Source of the DNA: a virus
DNA: 50,699 nucleotides
IMG/VR virus record: IMGVR_UViG_3300032294_001918
Coordinates: 1-50,699 of that record
Reading direction: 5' to 3' (one strand)
Position 1 is the first letter of the stretch. Each line of letters begins with the position of its first letter. Shown in pieces: positions 9,001-18,000 of this stretch. The translations under genes and the position numbers were made by a program. Below the pieces are notes generated by a model. The model ran no database searches and had not been told where the DNA came from. It saw nothing but the letters and a program-made list of their open reading frames with translations.

Positions 9001-9731
9001 GGCGCGCCAAAAGATAAAGAACCTGTTGCTGGATTATAAGCTGTAACCTCACACTCTTGGAAGTTATTAGCGTCATAAACCACAATAATAGATTGAGCTA
9101 CTGTATATGCTAATTGAGTACCTACAGTTATTGTTCCTGCATTACCCAATGTAAATGTTGTTGTTGATGTTGTGGCATATCTATCTCCTTGAACACCACT
9201 TGTACCTGAAGTTCCCGCCGTAGCTGAAGTTCCAGAAGTACCTGCCGTTCCTGAAGTCGCAGATGTGCCTGATGTTCCTGAAGTCGCCGATGTACCTGAA
9301 GTACCCGATGTGCCTCCCGTTCCGTCTGTTGCTGATGTACCTGAACTTCCTGATGAACCTGATGATCCTGATGTACCTGTACTACCCGATGTGCCTGAAG
9401 TGCCTGATGTTGCTGACGATCCCGATGTACCTGAAGTCGCAGATGAACCCGATGTACCTGCTGTTGCAGATGTGCCTGAAGTACCTGAAGAACCTGTGGT
9501 ACCTGAAGTGCCTGACGAACCCGATGTACCCGTAGTACCCGCCGTTCCTGAAGTTGCTGATGTACCCGAAGTACCAGAGCTACCCGCCGTTCCTGACGAT
9601 CCTGAAGAACCTGAAGTTCCAGAACTGCCTGAAGAAAAGCTAGTAGCAGTAACAATACCGTCATTGGCAACAAGCACCCCATTGAGTCCTCTTACCTTCA
9701 AATCACCGCTGAAAAGACCTTGTATTGCCAT
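6009..9731 (-). CDS. collagen-like tail fibre with C1q-like, tandem fibre modules and S74 chaperone, 1240 aa
   Basis: The N-terminal ~30 residues (MAIQGLFSGDLKVRGLNG) probably dock to the tail. Three long Gly-X-Y stretches made almost only of GSS, GTS and GTT triplets follow (DNA about 9630-9180, 8935-8760 and 8290-7990), with almost no proline. Between them lie a beta domain and a C1q/TNF-like jelly roll (GIYEIAYSLQIEHTGGG…WLRKNG, about 8755-8300). Next come two tandem modules of the phage type TAGQTTFTV…VDVFVNG and TAGQTTFAV…IDVFYNG, then NVGIGTT-type repeats. A C-terminal S74 chaperone has SDVNLKTN (Ser/Lys dyad), KSIGFIAQELETLIPEIV and a coiled coil. Thr/Ser-only collagen triplets lack the proline that normally stabilises the triple helix. 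In some animal collagens glycosylated Thr does this job, which makes this a candidate substrate of the phage glycosyltransferases (inference). Confidence 0.85.
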   Translation of the reverse strand: MAIQGLFSGDLKVRGLNGVLVANDGIVTATSFSSGSSGTSGSSGSSGTAGSSGTSGTSATSGTAGTTGTSGSSGTSGTTGSSGTSGTSATAGTSGSSATSGTSGSSATSGTSGTSGSTGTSGSSGSSGSSGTSATDGTGGTSGTSGTSATSGTSGTSATSGTAGTSGTSATAGTSGTSGVQGDRYATTSTTTFTLGNAGTITVGTQLAYTVAQSIIVVYDANNFQECEVTAYNPATGSLSFGAPFRTVGGGTYSSWTINLDGASGGDGSSGTSGTSGSAGTSGTTGTSGSSGSSGTTGTSGTSATSGTSGTSGRNGVDGSSGASIANWYGAFTSTATQVVTAANTPTPITYTNDEYSNGIVFSGSQLTVQHTGIYEIAYSLQIEHTGGGGADVNIWLRKNGANIIRTDSILGLRSQSAKQLPFVSIIDSANANDYYEVYFQANASDVQVTAVAATGTIPAAPSIITNIKQIGIAVGTTSGTSGTSGINGSSGNTGSSGSAGSSGTSGTSGLDGSTGSSGSAGSSGTSGSSGTTGTSGSSGTSGSSGTSGSSGSSGSSGTTGTSGTSATSGTTGTSGSSGTSGNATTSARAVQVFTSTAGQTTFTVANGYNLGMVDVFVNGVKLVNGVDYTATNGTTVVLTDALTVGQIVEIDNYLTAFLPTNALRTITTFTATAGQTTFAVTYTQGLIDVFYNGSNLAQSEYTATNGTSIILATACQLNDIVVVYAYSYAVGAYSGIGGSGTTNYVPKFTASSVIGNSLIFDNGTSVGINTASPTGQASNNTALQIVGAGTGNRAQIKLTNSVSGATGTDGLMLSYDDQLDGYLYNFENGGLLFGTNNAVRLTITSAGNVGIGTTPSAWGSIFSSGVFQVKNSSLLAYNNNTYLSTNAYFTNSGDNYIGNGFASRYIQTSGQHIWESASNNTSGADAALTLVERMRITSGGNVGIGTSSPTSNYGFEKNLTIASANNAELQLSQTANSHFLSIGITNGFNFFQTTAGQGYVFNIGGTERMRITSGGEVLIGGTSNTFSNKVTIEGNANLLSISRPAAAKEYGFQISSAGIFTIRDYTGTADRLSITSGGDVYFGATISGANSFNFYKNYSGGNPGFQICNSSEAAVLSFNGNSQLLYLANLTGGATTLSVDASGNIIRTPSDVNLKTNVEDLQYGLETIMQLRPIKHNWEESIQMGEGKSIGFIAQELETLIPEIVCGNEYKSIDYPKLTAVLVKAIQELKAEIEQLKQK
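6683..6714. repeat. 32-bp fibre repeat, copy 3
   Basis: This is identical to the blocks at 3516-3547 and 4897-4928, and it lies in the collagen-like fibre gene. The same pair of genes also shares a second near-identical DNA block encoding NVGIGTSSP (about 5097-5135 and 6882-6920). Confidence 0.9.
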
Positions 9732-9733
9732 CT

Positions 9734-10249
9734 TTAAACGTATTTAAATTTTGTTGTGTTTTTTAATTCTCCACTTAATTTTCTGTATAAGTGCTTCTTT
9801 GTAACACCAATAGTATCTGCTGCATCTTGAACTCCTTCGTAAAAAATACCTGTTTCAGTATCTAATACAATTTTCTTAACTACATATCCCGTATGCCCAC
9901 CATAATTTTTAGCTAATAATCTGCCACTTGCTCTTACTGCATCCGTAATTTTTCTAAACCCATTCTCACAAGAATGATTTATGTTTTCTTGACGGGTAAC
10001 CCATTCAAGATTACATAACATATTATTCGTCTTATCTCCATCCATATGATTTACTTGAGCCTTATTTTCTGGGTTTGGCAAATATGTTTGAGCAACTAAC
10101 CTATGTACAAAATAAAATTTATTTTTTATATGAACTCTTAAATAATTCCCAGAATTATAATGCAACTTTAAAAAATTCATAGTTTTCAATGAGAAAACTC
10201 TCCCATCTACAGTTATTAAATAATCAGGATGTTCTTTTAGTTGGCGCAT
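9734..10249 (-). CDS. NUMOD4-HNH homing endonuclease, 171 aa
   Basis: Order of parts: an N-terminal NUMOD4-like beta segment ([17 protein letters not shown]), an HNH_3 core ([35 protein letters not shown]) with the typical H…N…H arrangement, and a C-terminal NUMOD1/helix-turn-helix-like DNA-binding part ([22 protein letters not shown]). Free-standing enzymes of this family cut DNA at or near their own insertion site and spread by repair. The gene sits in a tight gap between the collagen-like fibre gene and a small tail gene, so it looks like a mobile insertion into an existing tail-gene array. Length is normal for the family and the reading frame is intact, so it may be active. Confidence 0.88.
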   Translation of the reverse strand: MRQLKEHPDYLITVDGRVFSLKTMNFLKLHYNSGNYLRVHIKNKFYFVHRLVAQTYLPNPENKAQVNHMDGDKTNNMLCNLEWVTRQENINHSCENGFRKITDAVRASGRLLAKNYGGHTGYVVKKIVLDTETGIFYEGVQDAADTIGVTKKHLYRKLSGELKNTTKFKYV

Positions 10250-10253
10250 ATTT

Positions 10254-10805
10254 TTATTTTACTAATATTCTTACAAATTCATTTAGGTAGAACGCAACAT
10301 CTGAAGATACTGTTAAAGTACCTGTAGATGAATTCCAAGATACTTGATTTCCAGATGGAACACCTGATGTGATAATTGTACCAACATCAATACCACCTCT
10401 TGATGCATAAAGTAAAGTTGTATTTATTGCTTCAGAGAATGTGATACTTGCTGTTCCTTCTACTGCAAACTTAGAGTACTCGCGTACACCTTGTCCACCA
10501 CCGCCCGGTACAACGCTACCACCAGAGCTACCATTAGCTAATATTTCTTGTGCTACACCAATTTTAGATCCACATAAAGCATAAACATAATTTGCTACGC
10601 CTTGTAATGTTTGTGGATTATCACCTGTGCCATTTGTTAAGTTTTGATCATTACCATATTCTAATGCTTTCCATTCCATATAAAGCTGAACTGGTTTACG
10701 AGGATCAATGGTGCCATTAAAAAAAACCCTTTCCTTTGGGATACTACTATTCCAAAGGTATTCAGATATTTTTGCTAAAGATATTACTTCTGCTGGTGTT
10801 GCCAT
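10254..10805 (-). CDS. tail-associated protein of unknown function, 183 aa
   Basis: I do not recognise a family. The N-terminal ~100 residues are mostly helical ([18 protein letters not shown]…[21 protein letters not shown]), followed by a Gly/Ser linker ([16 protein letters not shown]). The C-terminal ~75 residues are a beta-rich domain ([27 protein letters not shown]…[11 protein letters not shown]) like small fibre or baseplate domains. It is one base out of phase with, and overlaps at its start, the preceding small beta protein, forming a pair upstream of the fibre genes. The homing endonuclease separates it from the collagen-like fibre. A role in linking fibres to the tail is plausible but inferred only from position and composition. 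Confidence 0.5.
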   Translation of the reverse strand: MATPAEVISLAKISEYLWNSSIPKERVFFNGTIDPRKPVQLYMEWKALEYGNDQNLTNGTGDNPQTLQGVANYVYALCGSKIGVAQEILANGSSGGSVVPGGGGQGVREYSKFAVEGTASITFSEAINTTLLYASRGGIDVGTIITSGVPSGNQVSWNSSTGTLTVSSDVAFYLNEFVRILVK

Positions 10806-11323
10806 TAGAAAAAGTATGATGAGTTAGTAGATATAAATGTTGCTCTATTCAATGCAGATTGTGCGCTGAATATATCTGAAGCAAATGAAATTGCTTGATA
10901 TGCGCTATCCAATTCTACTCTTAAAATCATTTTTGTTTGATACCAATTCGTACTAGCAGTCAAATTAGAATTTGCCACCTGACTTTCAGTTAGACCATAA
11001 TAAAATGTTTCATTATATGCAGTAAATGCGTATGATGTAGTTTTATTCGCAACAAGAACATTACTTGATGTTAACCATTGAACAGTTATACTTAATGCAG
11101 AATCTTGTGTTAAAACATTTAAACTAATACTTACGTCTGCTAAAGCCCAATCAATATAATCTGTAGTTGTTCCAGTAGGAACTAGATAAGTACCATTTGA
11201 TTGTAATAAATATACTCTACGCTTCGCAATGGTTACGTCTGAACCAGTTGAAGTATCTGTAAGAGTTATAATATTAGGCGTGCCACTATTTTGGCTTGCT
11301 GTGAAATTTGGAGAAATTGGCAT
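10805..11323 (-). CDS. small beta-rich tail protein, unknown function, 172 aa
   Basis: I chose the ATG at 11323 (MPISPNFTASQ) over the longer frame starting at 11341, because the extension would lie on a perfect TAnnTTTG promoter box (11346-11339). The protein is rich in Thr, Ser, Asn and aromatic residues, with alternating strands (NIITLTDTSTGSDVTIAKRRVYLL, SITVQWLTSSNVLVANKTTSYAF), consistent with an immunoglobulin-like or fibre-attachment fold. It has no signal peptide or membrane segment. Its stop overlaps the start of the 183-residue gene, so the two are translationally coupled. Function unknown; a structural tail role is suggested by neighbours. Confidence 0.5.
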   Translation of the reverse strand: MPISPNFTASQNSGTPNIITLTDTSTGSDVTIAKRRVYLLQSNGTYLVPTGTTTDYIDWALADVSISLNVLTQDSALSITVQWLTSSNVLVANKTTSYAFTAYNETFYYGLTESQVANSNLTASTNWYQTKMILRVELDSAYQAISFASDIFSAQSALNRATFISTNSSYFF

Positions 11324-11338
11324 TACTAAAAATTTACC

Positions 11339-11346
11339 CAAATATA
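11339..11346 (-). promoter_or_regulatory. putative -7 promoter box (TATATTTG)
   Basis: The minus-strand sequence TATATTTG matches the Bacteroidota -7 consensus TAnnTTTG. It lies in the short gap between a 54-residue gene and the tail/fibre cluster. Transcription would start around 11333, about ten bases before the ATG at 11323. No clear -33 TTTG was found at the usual distance. Confidence 0.45.
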
Positions 11347-11363
11347 AGAAATTTATAGGAATT

Positions 11364-11528
11364 CTACCCCATTTTTCTTTTCTTCATGGCTTTTAGCTTG
11401 CTTACCTTAGCTGGTAGTTTCTTCCCTTTACTAGCTTGGTTCCATTCGTTAACATCCACCCCTTGTTTTTCAAGTTCTTTTTTGTGGATATTGAAGTATG
11501 CTTGTTGTGCTTTTGACTTGTATGGCAT
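11364..11528 (-). CDS. small basic protein, 54 aa
   Basis: A short intact frame, MPYKSKAQQAYFNIHKKELE…KVSKLKAMKKRKMG, starts with ATG after an A/T-rich leader. Its N-terminus (PYKSKAQQAYF) is a pattern I know from many small phage proteins annotated as hypothetical, often near structural genes. It is strongly basic, especially at the C-terminus (KKRKM), which suggests contact with nucleic acid. It fills the gap between the 1013-residue protein and the tail cluster and shares their strand. Function unknown. Confidence 0.6.
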   Translation of the reverse strand: MPYKSKAQQAYFNIHKKELEKQGVDVNEWNQASKGKKLPAKVSKLKAMKKRKMG

Positions 11529-11538
11529 AATTTTAATT

Positions 11539-14500
11539 TTATTGATCTTCTTCTAGACCTAATAGATCTTCCCAAGTTAGTTTTAAATCTTCTTGCAAAT
11601 ATTCTTCTGGTTCTGGCTTTTCACCAAATAAATCCTTTTTAACCTTTTTAGTTGCAATTGTTTTTATTTTACTAATGGCTTTCATTAATTCCTCTTTTGG
11701 AACATCTTTAATTGGCTTTAACACTGTATTTTCACCTTCCAGAACTGGAACCCCTTTTTCGTATATTTTGGTAACATATGTACCAATTAGTTCATCTCTT
11801 TGCTTAACAAACTTCTGAAACTCTTCTTTTGTTATCGGCTTTCCAGCTACCGCATCTTCTTTATAGCTAACCATAAGGTTTTTATCCATTGTGCTAGATA
11901 CTTGAGTGTCTTTTAAAAGCGATTCTAAGTCCCTTTTATCGTACATTTTTTCATTTACCACTTTAATACCCATAAACGATGGTATAGCCCTAGTTAAAAT
12001 AGCATCTGTCCCATCTATCTTCATTTGTTCTCTTAATTCTTTGATAAATAATGGCTCAAATAAATCACTAATAATTTGCCCTTTATCATCTAAATCATAT
12101 TTTTTGCCTTGAAAATTCTGTGAAAAAGCCAAGTCAGCTGCTACACCCGTAAAAGGAGCGGCTTTACCCCTGAAAAATTTGTATGTTTCTGCTTTAGCAT
12201 CAAATTTAACTGGCTTATCATTTATCATCTTACCCCTTAAAGTCATCATGGCTAAATATCTTACATAAGGCGTAAATCTACCAAATAAATTATATGACCA
12301 TCCGTTTTTAGTATCTTTTACTTGACCGAATGTTACACTTGTTGGATCAGAATCTACTTCTTTATCAGGATCAAGAGCCATTGCAGCCATAATTAAAGCT
12401 CCCATTGCGATACCATATGCTGTTTCTTTTAATGCATAACTTCTAACTTCTGGAGTCATAGACCTATAATAGCCTTTGTTTTTACCTAAATTAACGACAT
12501 CGCCAAGACCCATAATATTTAAAGACGATGACATAAGACCGGGCGCCCATACTAATGAAGATATAATCGGATCTGCTGGCCTTAATTCAGCTTTTAATTT
12601 TCCTCTACCAGTAATATTATTTGCATAACTTGCCAAACTTTTAAAATCTTCAATGTTTTTATCTATTGTTTTTCCTTTAGCCATCAATTGCTGCGCGCCT
12701 CTTATAAATATTTGCAATCTAAATTCATTACTAAATGCAGCAAAAATTCTTTCAAATGGTGCGGTTATGTCTGATACTTTATAATCCTTGCCTTTTATTT
12801 TAAATTTTATCTTATCTAGCCAATTTTGACCACCAAATTGTTCATTTTCAATTGATTGTCTAAATCCTTTTGGATCAATTAAATCTAAGCCAGATCTAGT
12901 AACCATATCAAGTAATGGCTTATTTTCATAAATTTCAATTAATCTTCTTCTAAAATTATTTTCGCTAGCAAAAACATCTATTTGTGCTTTTAATCCTTTT
13001 GCCGTAGCCTTAATATTCATTGGATTTAAAACAGCAAGTCCATTTTGTATAAAAACAACAGAGTTATCTATACCCGCTTTAAGCGCCTTTACAGTATTAA
13101 AACCTTCTTTAGCAAACTTACCAGTTTCAGCTACAGCTCTGCTTAATCCTTTCTTAGAATTCATTTCCTCTCTAGCCATTTTTTGAGTATACTCAAATTT
13201 TATATTGTCTAGCTTATCTCTTGCATCTAATAGCTTATTAAATAATTCTGGATTTTTCTTTTTTAATTCAGTATCATCTAATATATTTATTCGTTTTGGC
13301 TTTTCTGAATAATCACCTTCTTTAATTCTTCTTTCAAATTCAGCTATTTGAGCTTCAACATTTTTAACAGAGCTTTCTAACTTTGCTTGGTCTTTATCTT
13401 TAACAGGTTGATTTGCTTTATCATAATATCCAGCCTTTCTTTTAGCTTCAATTAATTGCTTATTTAAATCTGCAATTCTTTGATTCTTTCTTATTTGTTC
13501 TTTTTCGGTTTTAGGCTTGCCCGCTTTTACCGCTTCAATTTCATTAAGCAACTTTGCTTCTTTTCTTAAACTTTCAACTTTGTATTGTAATTCTGATTTG
13601 GTTGGTCTTGGCTCGTTGTATTTGCCAGCAATCATGTCTTGCACATCTTGCTTAGTCAATCCAGCCAAATCTGTTCTTAATACATCATGTATTTTAGTAA
13701 CTAAATCTCCAAGATTTTCAACTCCTTCTTGAACATATAATCTTGCTAGCTTTGCTACATCTGGCGCAATTTCAATAAATTCTTGTACTCCCGGCAATGG
13801 AACGGCATTAATACCGCTTCTTCCTTGTCTAATATCTTTTAACTTCTGCCTAATATCACTAATTACCTTGTTTCTTTCTGCGACATAATCTACTTTTTTA
13901 GTGCTACTTTTTCTGGTTTTCTTTGTTTCATTTATATCTCTTTGAGTCAACTCTTTTGCAGCCGCTTTGTTTACTTGCTCTCTCAAATCCTCTACCTCTT
14001 TCTCAAGTTTTGATATTTTTTCAAAATCTGCTTTAGCTTCTTTTTTTTGAGATTCAGTTAATACTTCTACTCCATTTTTATTCATTTTATCAATGTAATA
14101 ATCAGAAATAGTTGTCATTGGTGCTGGCATACCTTTTCTTTGTTGCAAAAGCCTAGCTGCATCTGTACCTATTAAGTCATTTATTCTTGTTAATCTTCTT
14201 TGTTTCGCAAGTAATTCGTCTGTTGGATTTTCTGCAATTTTAGCATCTAATTCCATATTTAAAATCTTTACTACTTCTTGCTGTTCTGAACTAACAGGTT
14301 CACCACTTTCCATATCAGAAAGCAATTTATTTACATCTCCACCATTTTTTAGCCATTCTTCTGCTCTTTTATTTGCTTCAAAATTGGTTATTACATCTGG
14401 ATCATAGCTTTCCATGTTAAGGTATTGCCTTCTCATTTCATTAGCGGCTTTATTGATACCTCTAACTTCTGATTCTATACCAGCTAATTCAGCAGAAAAT

Positions 14501-14580
14501 GCTTCTAAATTATTAGCTAAGTATTCTTTAAGCTGTGCTTCGTTGTACTCAACTCCATCTATAACGTAAATGCAACCCAT
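11539..14580 (-). CDS. large putative internal virion/ejection protein, 1013 aa
   Basis: The N-terminal half (~1-500) is highly charged and helical, with long coiled-coil stretches (KISKLEKEVEDLREQVNKAAAKEL, AQIAEFERRIKEGDY). The second half is less charged and contains moderately hydrophobic helices (YGIAMGALIMAAMAL near residue 730; GLMSSSLNIMGLGDVV) and a Lys/Glu-rich tail (EDLKLTWEDLLGLEEDQ). This architecture resembles podovirus inner-core and ejection proteins and the large 'polyvalent' phage proteins that are injected with DNA. No enzyme motif could be named with confidence. It lies immediately downstream of the ferritin-like and ART-containing genes, which form one tightly spaced group. 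Assignment is by length, composition and position. Confidence 0.5.
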   Translation of the reverse strand: MGCIYVIDGVEYNEAQLKEYLANNLEAFSAELAGIESEVRGINKAANEMRRQYLNMESYDPDVITNFEANKRAEEWLKNGGDVNKLLSDMESGEPVSSEQQEVVKILNMELDAKIAENPTDELLAKQRRLTRINDLIGTDAARLLQQRKGMPAPMTTISDYYIDKMNKNGVEVLTESQKKEAKADFEKISKLEKEVEDLREQVNKAAAKELTQRDINETKKTRKSSTKKVDYVAERNKVISDIRQKLKDIRQGRSGINAVPLPGVQEFIEIAPDVAKLARLYVQEGVENLGDLVTKIHDVLRTDLAGLTKQDVQDMIAGKYNEPRPTKSELQYKVESLRKEAKLLNEIEAVKAGKPKTEKEQIRKNQRIADLNKQLIEAKRKAGYYDKANQPVKDKDQAKLESSVKNVEAQIAEFERRIKEGDYSEKPKRINILDDTELKKKNPELFNKLLDARDKLDNIKFEYTQKMAREEMNSKKGLSRAVAETGKFAKEGFNTVKALKAGIDNSVVFIQNGLAVLNPMNIKATAKGLKAQIDVFASENNFRRRLIEIYENKPLLDMVTRSGLDLIDPKGFRQSIENEQFGGQNWLDKIKFKIKGKDYKVSDITAPFERIFAAFSNEFRLQIFIRGAQQLMAKGKTIDKNIEDFKSLASYANNITGRGKLKAELRPADPIISSLVWAPGLMSSSLNIMGLGDVVNLGKNKGYYRSMTPEVRSYALKETAYGIAMGALIMAAMALDPDKEVDSDPTSVTFGQVKDTKNGWSYNLFGRFTPYVRYLAMMTLRGKMINDKPVKFDAKAETYKFFRGKAAPFTGVAADLAFSQNFQGKKYDLDDKGQIISDLFEPLFIKELREQMKIDGTDAILTRAIPSFMGIKVVNEKMYDKRDLESLLKDTQVSSTMDKNLMVSYKEDAVAGKPITKEEFQKFVKQRDELIGTYVTKIYEKGVPVLEGENTVLKPIKDVPKEELMKAISKIKTIATKKVKKDLFGEKPEPEEYLQEDLKLTWEDLLGLEEDQ

Positions 14581-14590
14581 TATTTATATA

Positions 14591-15091
14591 TTATTGTTTT
14601 GACAAATATCTATCAAATTCTAAAATAGCTGCTTCATTTGTACCACATCTATTGTAACGACTAATTAAATCACCATAAGCTCCTACCGCTTTTAATTGGA
14701 TAGTAACAAACTGCTGTAAGAATATACCTACTGCGCAATCTTCTTCATCGGCTTCTTCATATAACTTTTTGTATTGGTTATATACGTCTAATTCCATATC
14801 ATAAGCTACTTGCAAAGCTGCTGCCATTGAGTCAATTTCATCTTCAATTGCATCTATTTTAGGTACTTCTGCTACATCCCCCATATCATTGATAAAATCA
14901 ACAAATACTTGGTAATGAGTAAGCTCTTCTGCGCTTTCTGCTAGGAAGTACTTTTGGCCTCCAAAAAAGCCTAATCTCTGTAATTGGTTAGCAATATGCT
15001 TCCAAAGGTTAGACTGGTACAATTCGGCGTATATAGCCTTTTGCAAGCCCTTTTTCATACTAGGGCTTAATAAATTTTTTACGTTGGGCAT
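14591..15091 (-). CDS. ferritin-like diiron-fold protein with altered ferroxidase site, 166 aa
   Basis: The sequence fits the four-helix ferritin pattern: helix A with E23 (LQKAIYAELYQSNLW), helix B with E56 and H59 (ESAEELTHYQVF), a long BC crossover, helix C with E100 (AYDMELDVYNQYKK), and helix D with FLQQFVTIQLKAV. The spacing E23-E56-H59-E100 equals that of the ferroxidase ligands of bacterial ferritin A as I recall them, and Q132 falls near the conserved Gln. The helix D glutamates that complete the second iron site are replaced by Ile, Lys and Ala. Length is normal for a ferritin. It overlaps the end of the upstream 1236-residue gene by 13 bases, so it belongs to the ejection-protein group. 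It could store or handle iron, or be a purely structural derivative. Confidence 0.72.
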   Translation of the reverse strand: MPNVKNLLSPSMKKGLQKAIYAELYQSNLWKHIANQLQRLGFFGGQKYFLAESAEELTHYQVFVDFINDMGDVAEVPKIDAIEDEIDSMAAALQVAYDMELDVYNQYKKLYEEADEEDCAVGIFLQQFVTIQLKAVGAYGDLISRYNRCGTNEAAILEFDRYLSKQ

Positions 15092-18000
15092 TTTATTTGA
15101 ATTTTTAATTTTTCTACTATGTTATCAAAGTTACGATCTACAAAGTCTTTTTTAGCATTTTCTTTAGCTTTTTTACTAGCCTTACCTATTACTTCTTTGT
15201 ATTCTTTTGCTAATCTTTCTTCTGTTTTTGGGGGTTTTTCTGATTCTTTAGTTGTAGGACGATTACTTTCTTCTGCAAGTCGGTCAGCTTCTTCTGAGGC
15301 TTTCCAGTAGTCTGCTTCAAGTTGTTCTCTTGTTTCATATTCTTGTTTTATTAATTCTTGCTCAAATGCTTCAGCTTTTGCCATTTCTGCATCTATAATC
15401 TTATTAGCCAAAGTGTTATCTAAATTTAATCCAGTCAATTCCTTGAATCTTTCAGCTGCTCTTTGCGCTACTCTTGATTCTCCTTCTCTTAATGCCGCAT
15501 CAGATCCGCGAGGATGATTAATCATAAAATTTCCTATATCTTCTGGAGTTATTTCAACACCGTAATGCCTGCTCATTTCAGAAGCTATACCATCTAAAGT
15601 CATGCCCCCTTTTCTAAAATAAGAAAATGCCATACCGCCAGTTATAAAATTTTTATCTATTTCGGCACCAAATGACTTTTGATCTACGGTTCCAATACCA
15701 AATTCAGCAATCATTTGCTCTTTACCAGAAAGCTTCATTTCTTTAGGCTCTGAGGAGTGAAGCATTGCTAATTCTAATGGGTTAGAACTATTGTCTGCAA
15801 TAAAAATTTTTCCTTCTTCTTCGCTAAGATTATTAGGTAATTCAATATCTAATTCTTCAACTGTTTTACCTTTAGAAAAATCAAATTTGTCAATATACTC
15901 GTCTAATGCTTTTTTTCTAGTAGAAGGCGACACTTCCTTACCTGTTTTAATATCTCTTACTATTAATTGTCCTTTCTCATATTCAACTTTTTGTCTGCCT
16001 GATTTAGTAGTAAATGATTCTTTTTTTTCTTTTACTCCTTCTTGGTATGTTTTTTTAGGAGCTTCTCCGTTGATTATTTTCTGCAATCTTTCCTTACCGC
16101 CATGCAAATCATCTACAACCTCTACAATGTCAAGGTCGTTTTCTAAATATTGCTTTGCTATTTCTCTATACGAATCTTCTGCCGACTCAACATACCCTTC
16201 CGTTCCCGGCTTACCCTGTGTTTTTACGGTCAAATCATCACCCCTGTAATTAACTCTTAGCAATTCTTTTGTAAGATTATTTATTTGTTCTTTAGTCGGT
16301 TTTGTTTTTGATTTAAATCTACTTCCTTTAAATTCTGATTCATTCGGTCTAATTCCCTTATCCCAGTCAGATTTTAGTAAAGCCAAATCATTGCCTAACC
16401 TTTGAATTTCAGAAGCCGAAGATGTTTCTTTAGATCCTTTACTTTTAAATGTTACAATACCATTATCAATAGAAACAATAGTTCGTTCACTACCATCTCT
16501 ATCAGTTGCAAAAACAAACTTATCGCCCACTTTAAATTCTAAAAGCGGTTTTACTTGTGGAGTTCTACCTTCTACAGGAGCTAATTTAGGTTGAGCTACT
16601 TTAGCTTTAACTTTTTCTTTTACTTCAGTTGGTTTAACTTCTTCAGTTAATAGTTTTTGTGATTTAATTTGACTTTTATCAAATACAATTGTTTCATCAT
16701 ATTTTGAATATGCCTTGTCAGGTGCTTTATACTGCACAGCATCGTATCCCTTTTCTTTTAAAAATTTAATATCTTCTTTAGATAATGATTGCACATTAAT
16801 TTTTCTACCATCAACAATGATATATGCATTGTCAGATATTAATGGATTTTTAATATCTAATTCTACTTTTATTGCATTTTTACCATATCTATCGGTCAGA
16901 AATTCTTTGTCTTTTCCAAAATAAATACCCTCACCCACTACATTAGCACCTTCTCTTTTCTTGTACCCTTTTTCAGATGGTGCAATTATTTCAGTTGCAT
17001 CTGTAGCGTGATAATATTCATTTTCCTTTAATGGCTCAACCTCTTCAGTTACTTTAACTTCAGTAGGCTTAACTTCTGCTTTAATAATTTCCTTTGTACC
17101 TACTGGCTTACCTTGCAATGCTTCAAATTCAGCTTGACTTACTTCTTCTCCATCTACTATATATTTTTTACCACCAAATTCTTTTGATGGCTTCTTTGCA
17201 ATATTATATACTTCTGCATCTATTTTTTTAATTCTTTCTTCGTTGGTTTTTATTTCTTGATCTATACCTGCATGATAAGCTACATCTGTTGCTTGTTTTT
17301 GCTGCATTAGATTTTGATTAGCTTGGTTTATGTCATTTCTTTCAACCAATAGCTCAATTGATTTTGCTCTGCTTTCGCCCGTTACTGTTTCAGGAATTTT
17401 ATCTGCAACTTGTGCTGCTTTTTCTGCAAAAACAATACCTTCTTGGTACTGTTCAGGAGTAATAACATTATTAGCTAAATCCCTATCTAAATTTTTAACT
17501 GCTTTTTGGGTACCCACTTCAACTCCTTGTGTAACGATATCTTTTGCAGATACTTTATTACCAGAAGTAACTTTAGGGTTTTCTAAGTTATCTTCATATT
17601 GCTTAACTTGATTCTCTAAAGCATCTGCTTCTTTTACTTTACCTTGCTTTCTTAATATCTTAGCATTAGCACCCATTGCGTTTAGTACAAAACCAACGCC
17701 AAAACCAATTCCGCCAGACGTACCTACGCCGTCTAATATCTCTTGGTTAATATTATATATATCTTTTGCTGTCTTATTAGAATAAATCTGCTGCAATACC
17801 TCTGTGGTCATTTCCTCAATACCACCCGTAAGACCAGCAACACCTTTTGTTTTAATATAATTAGCTACGCTTCCTCCTGTTGTATTATTAAATCTTTTAA
17901 AGAATTGCATAACAGGAATGGTTTCTAACACTGAACCAACTGCTGCATTTTTATAAAATGCCTCAAAAGCTTGATCATCATTAGCACCTGCTTCTATGGC

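Noticed and set aside
8017-9747. Long plus-strand frames rich in Val-Pro-Glu/Asp repeats opposite the collagen-like fibre gene
   Set aside because: They are the reverse complement of Gly-Ser/Thr codon runs; the GSS/GTS triplets free both strands of stop codons. There is no start context, promoter or domain in them.
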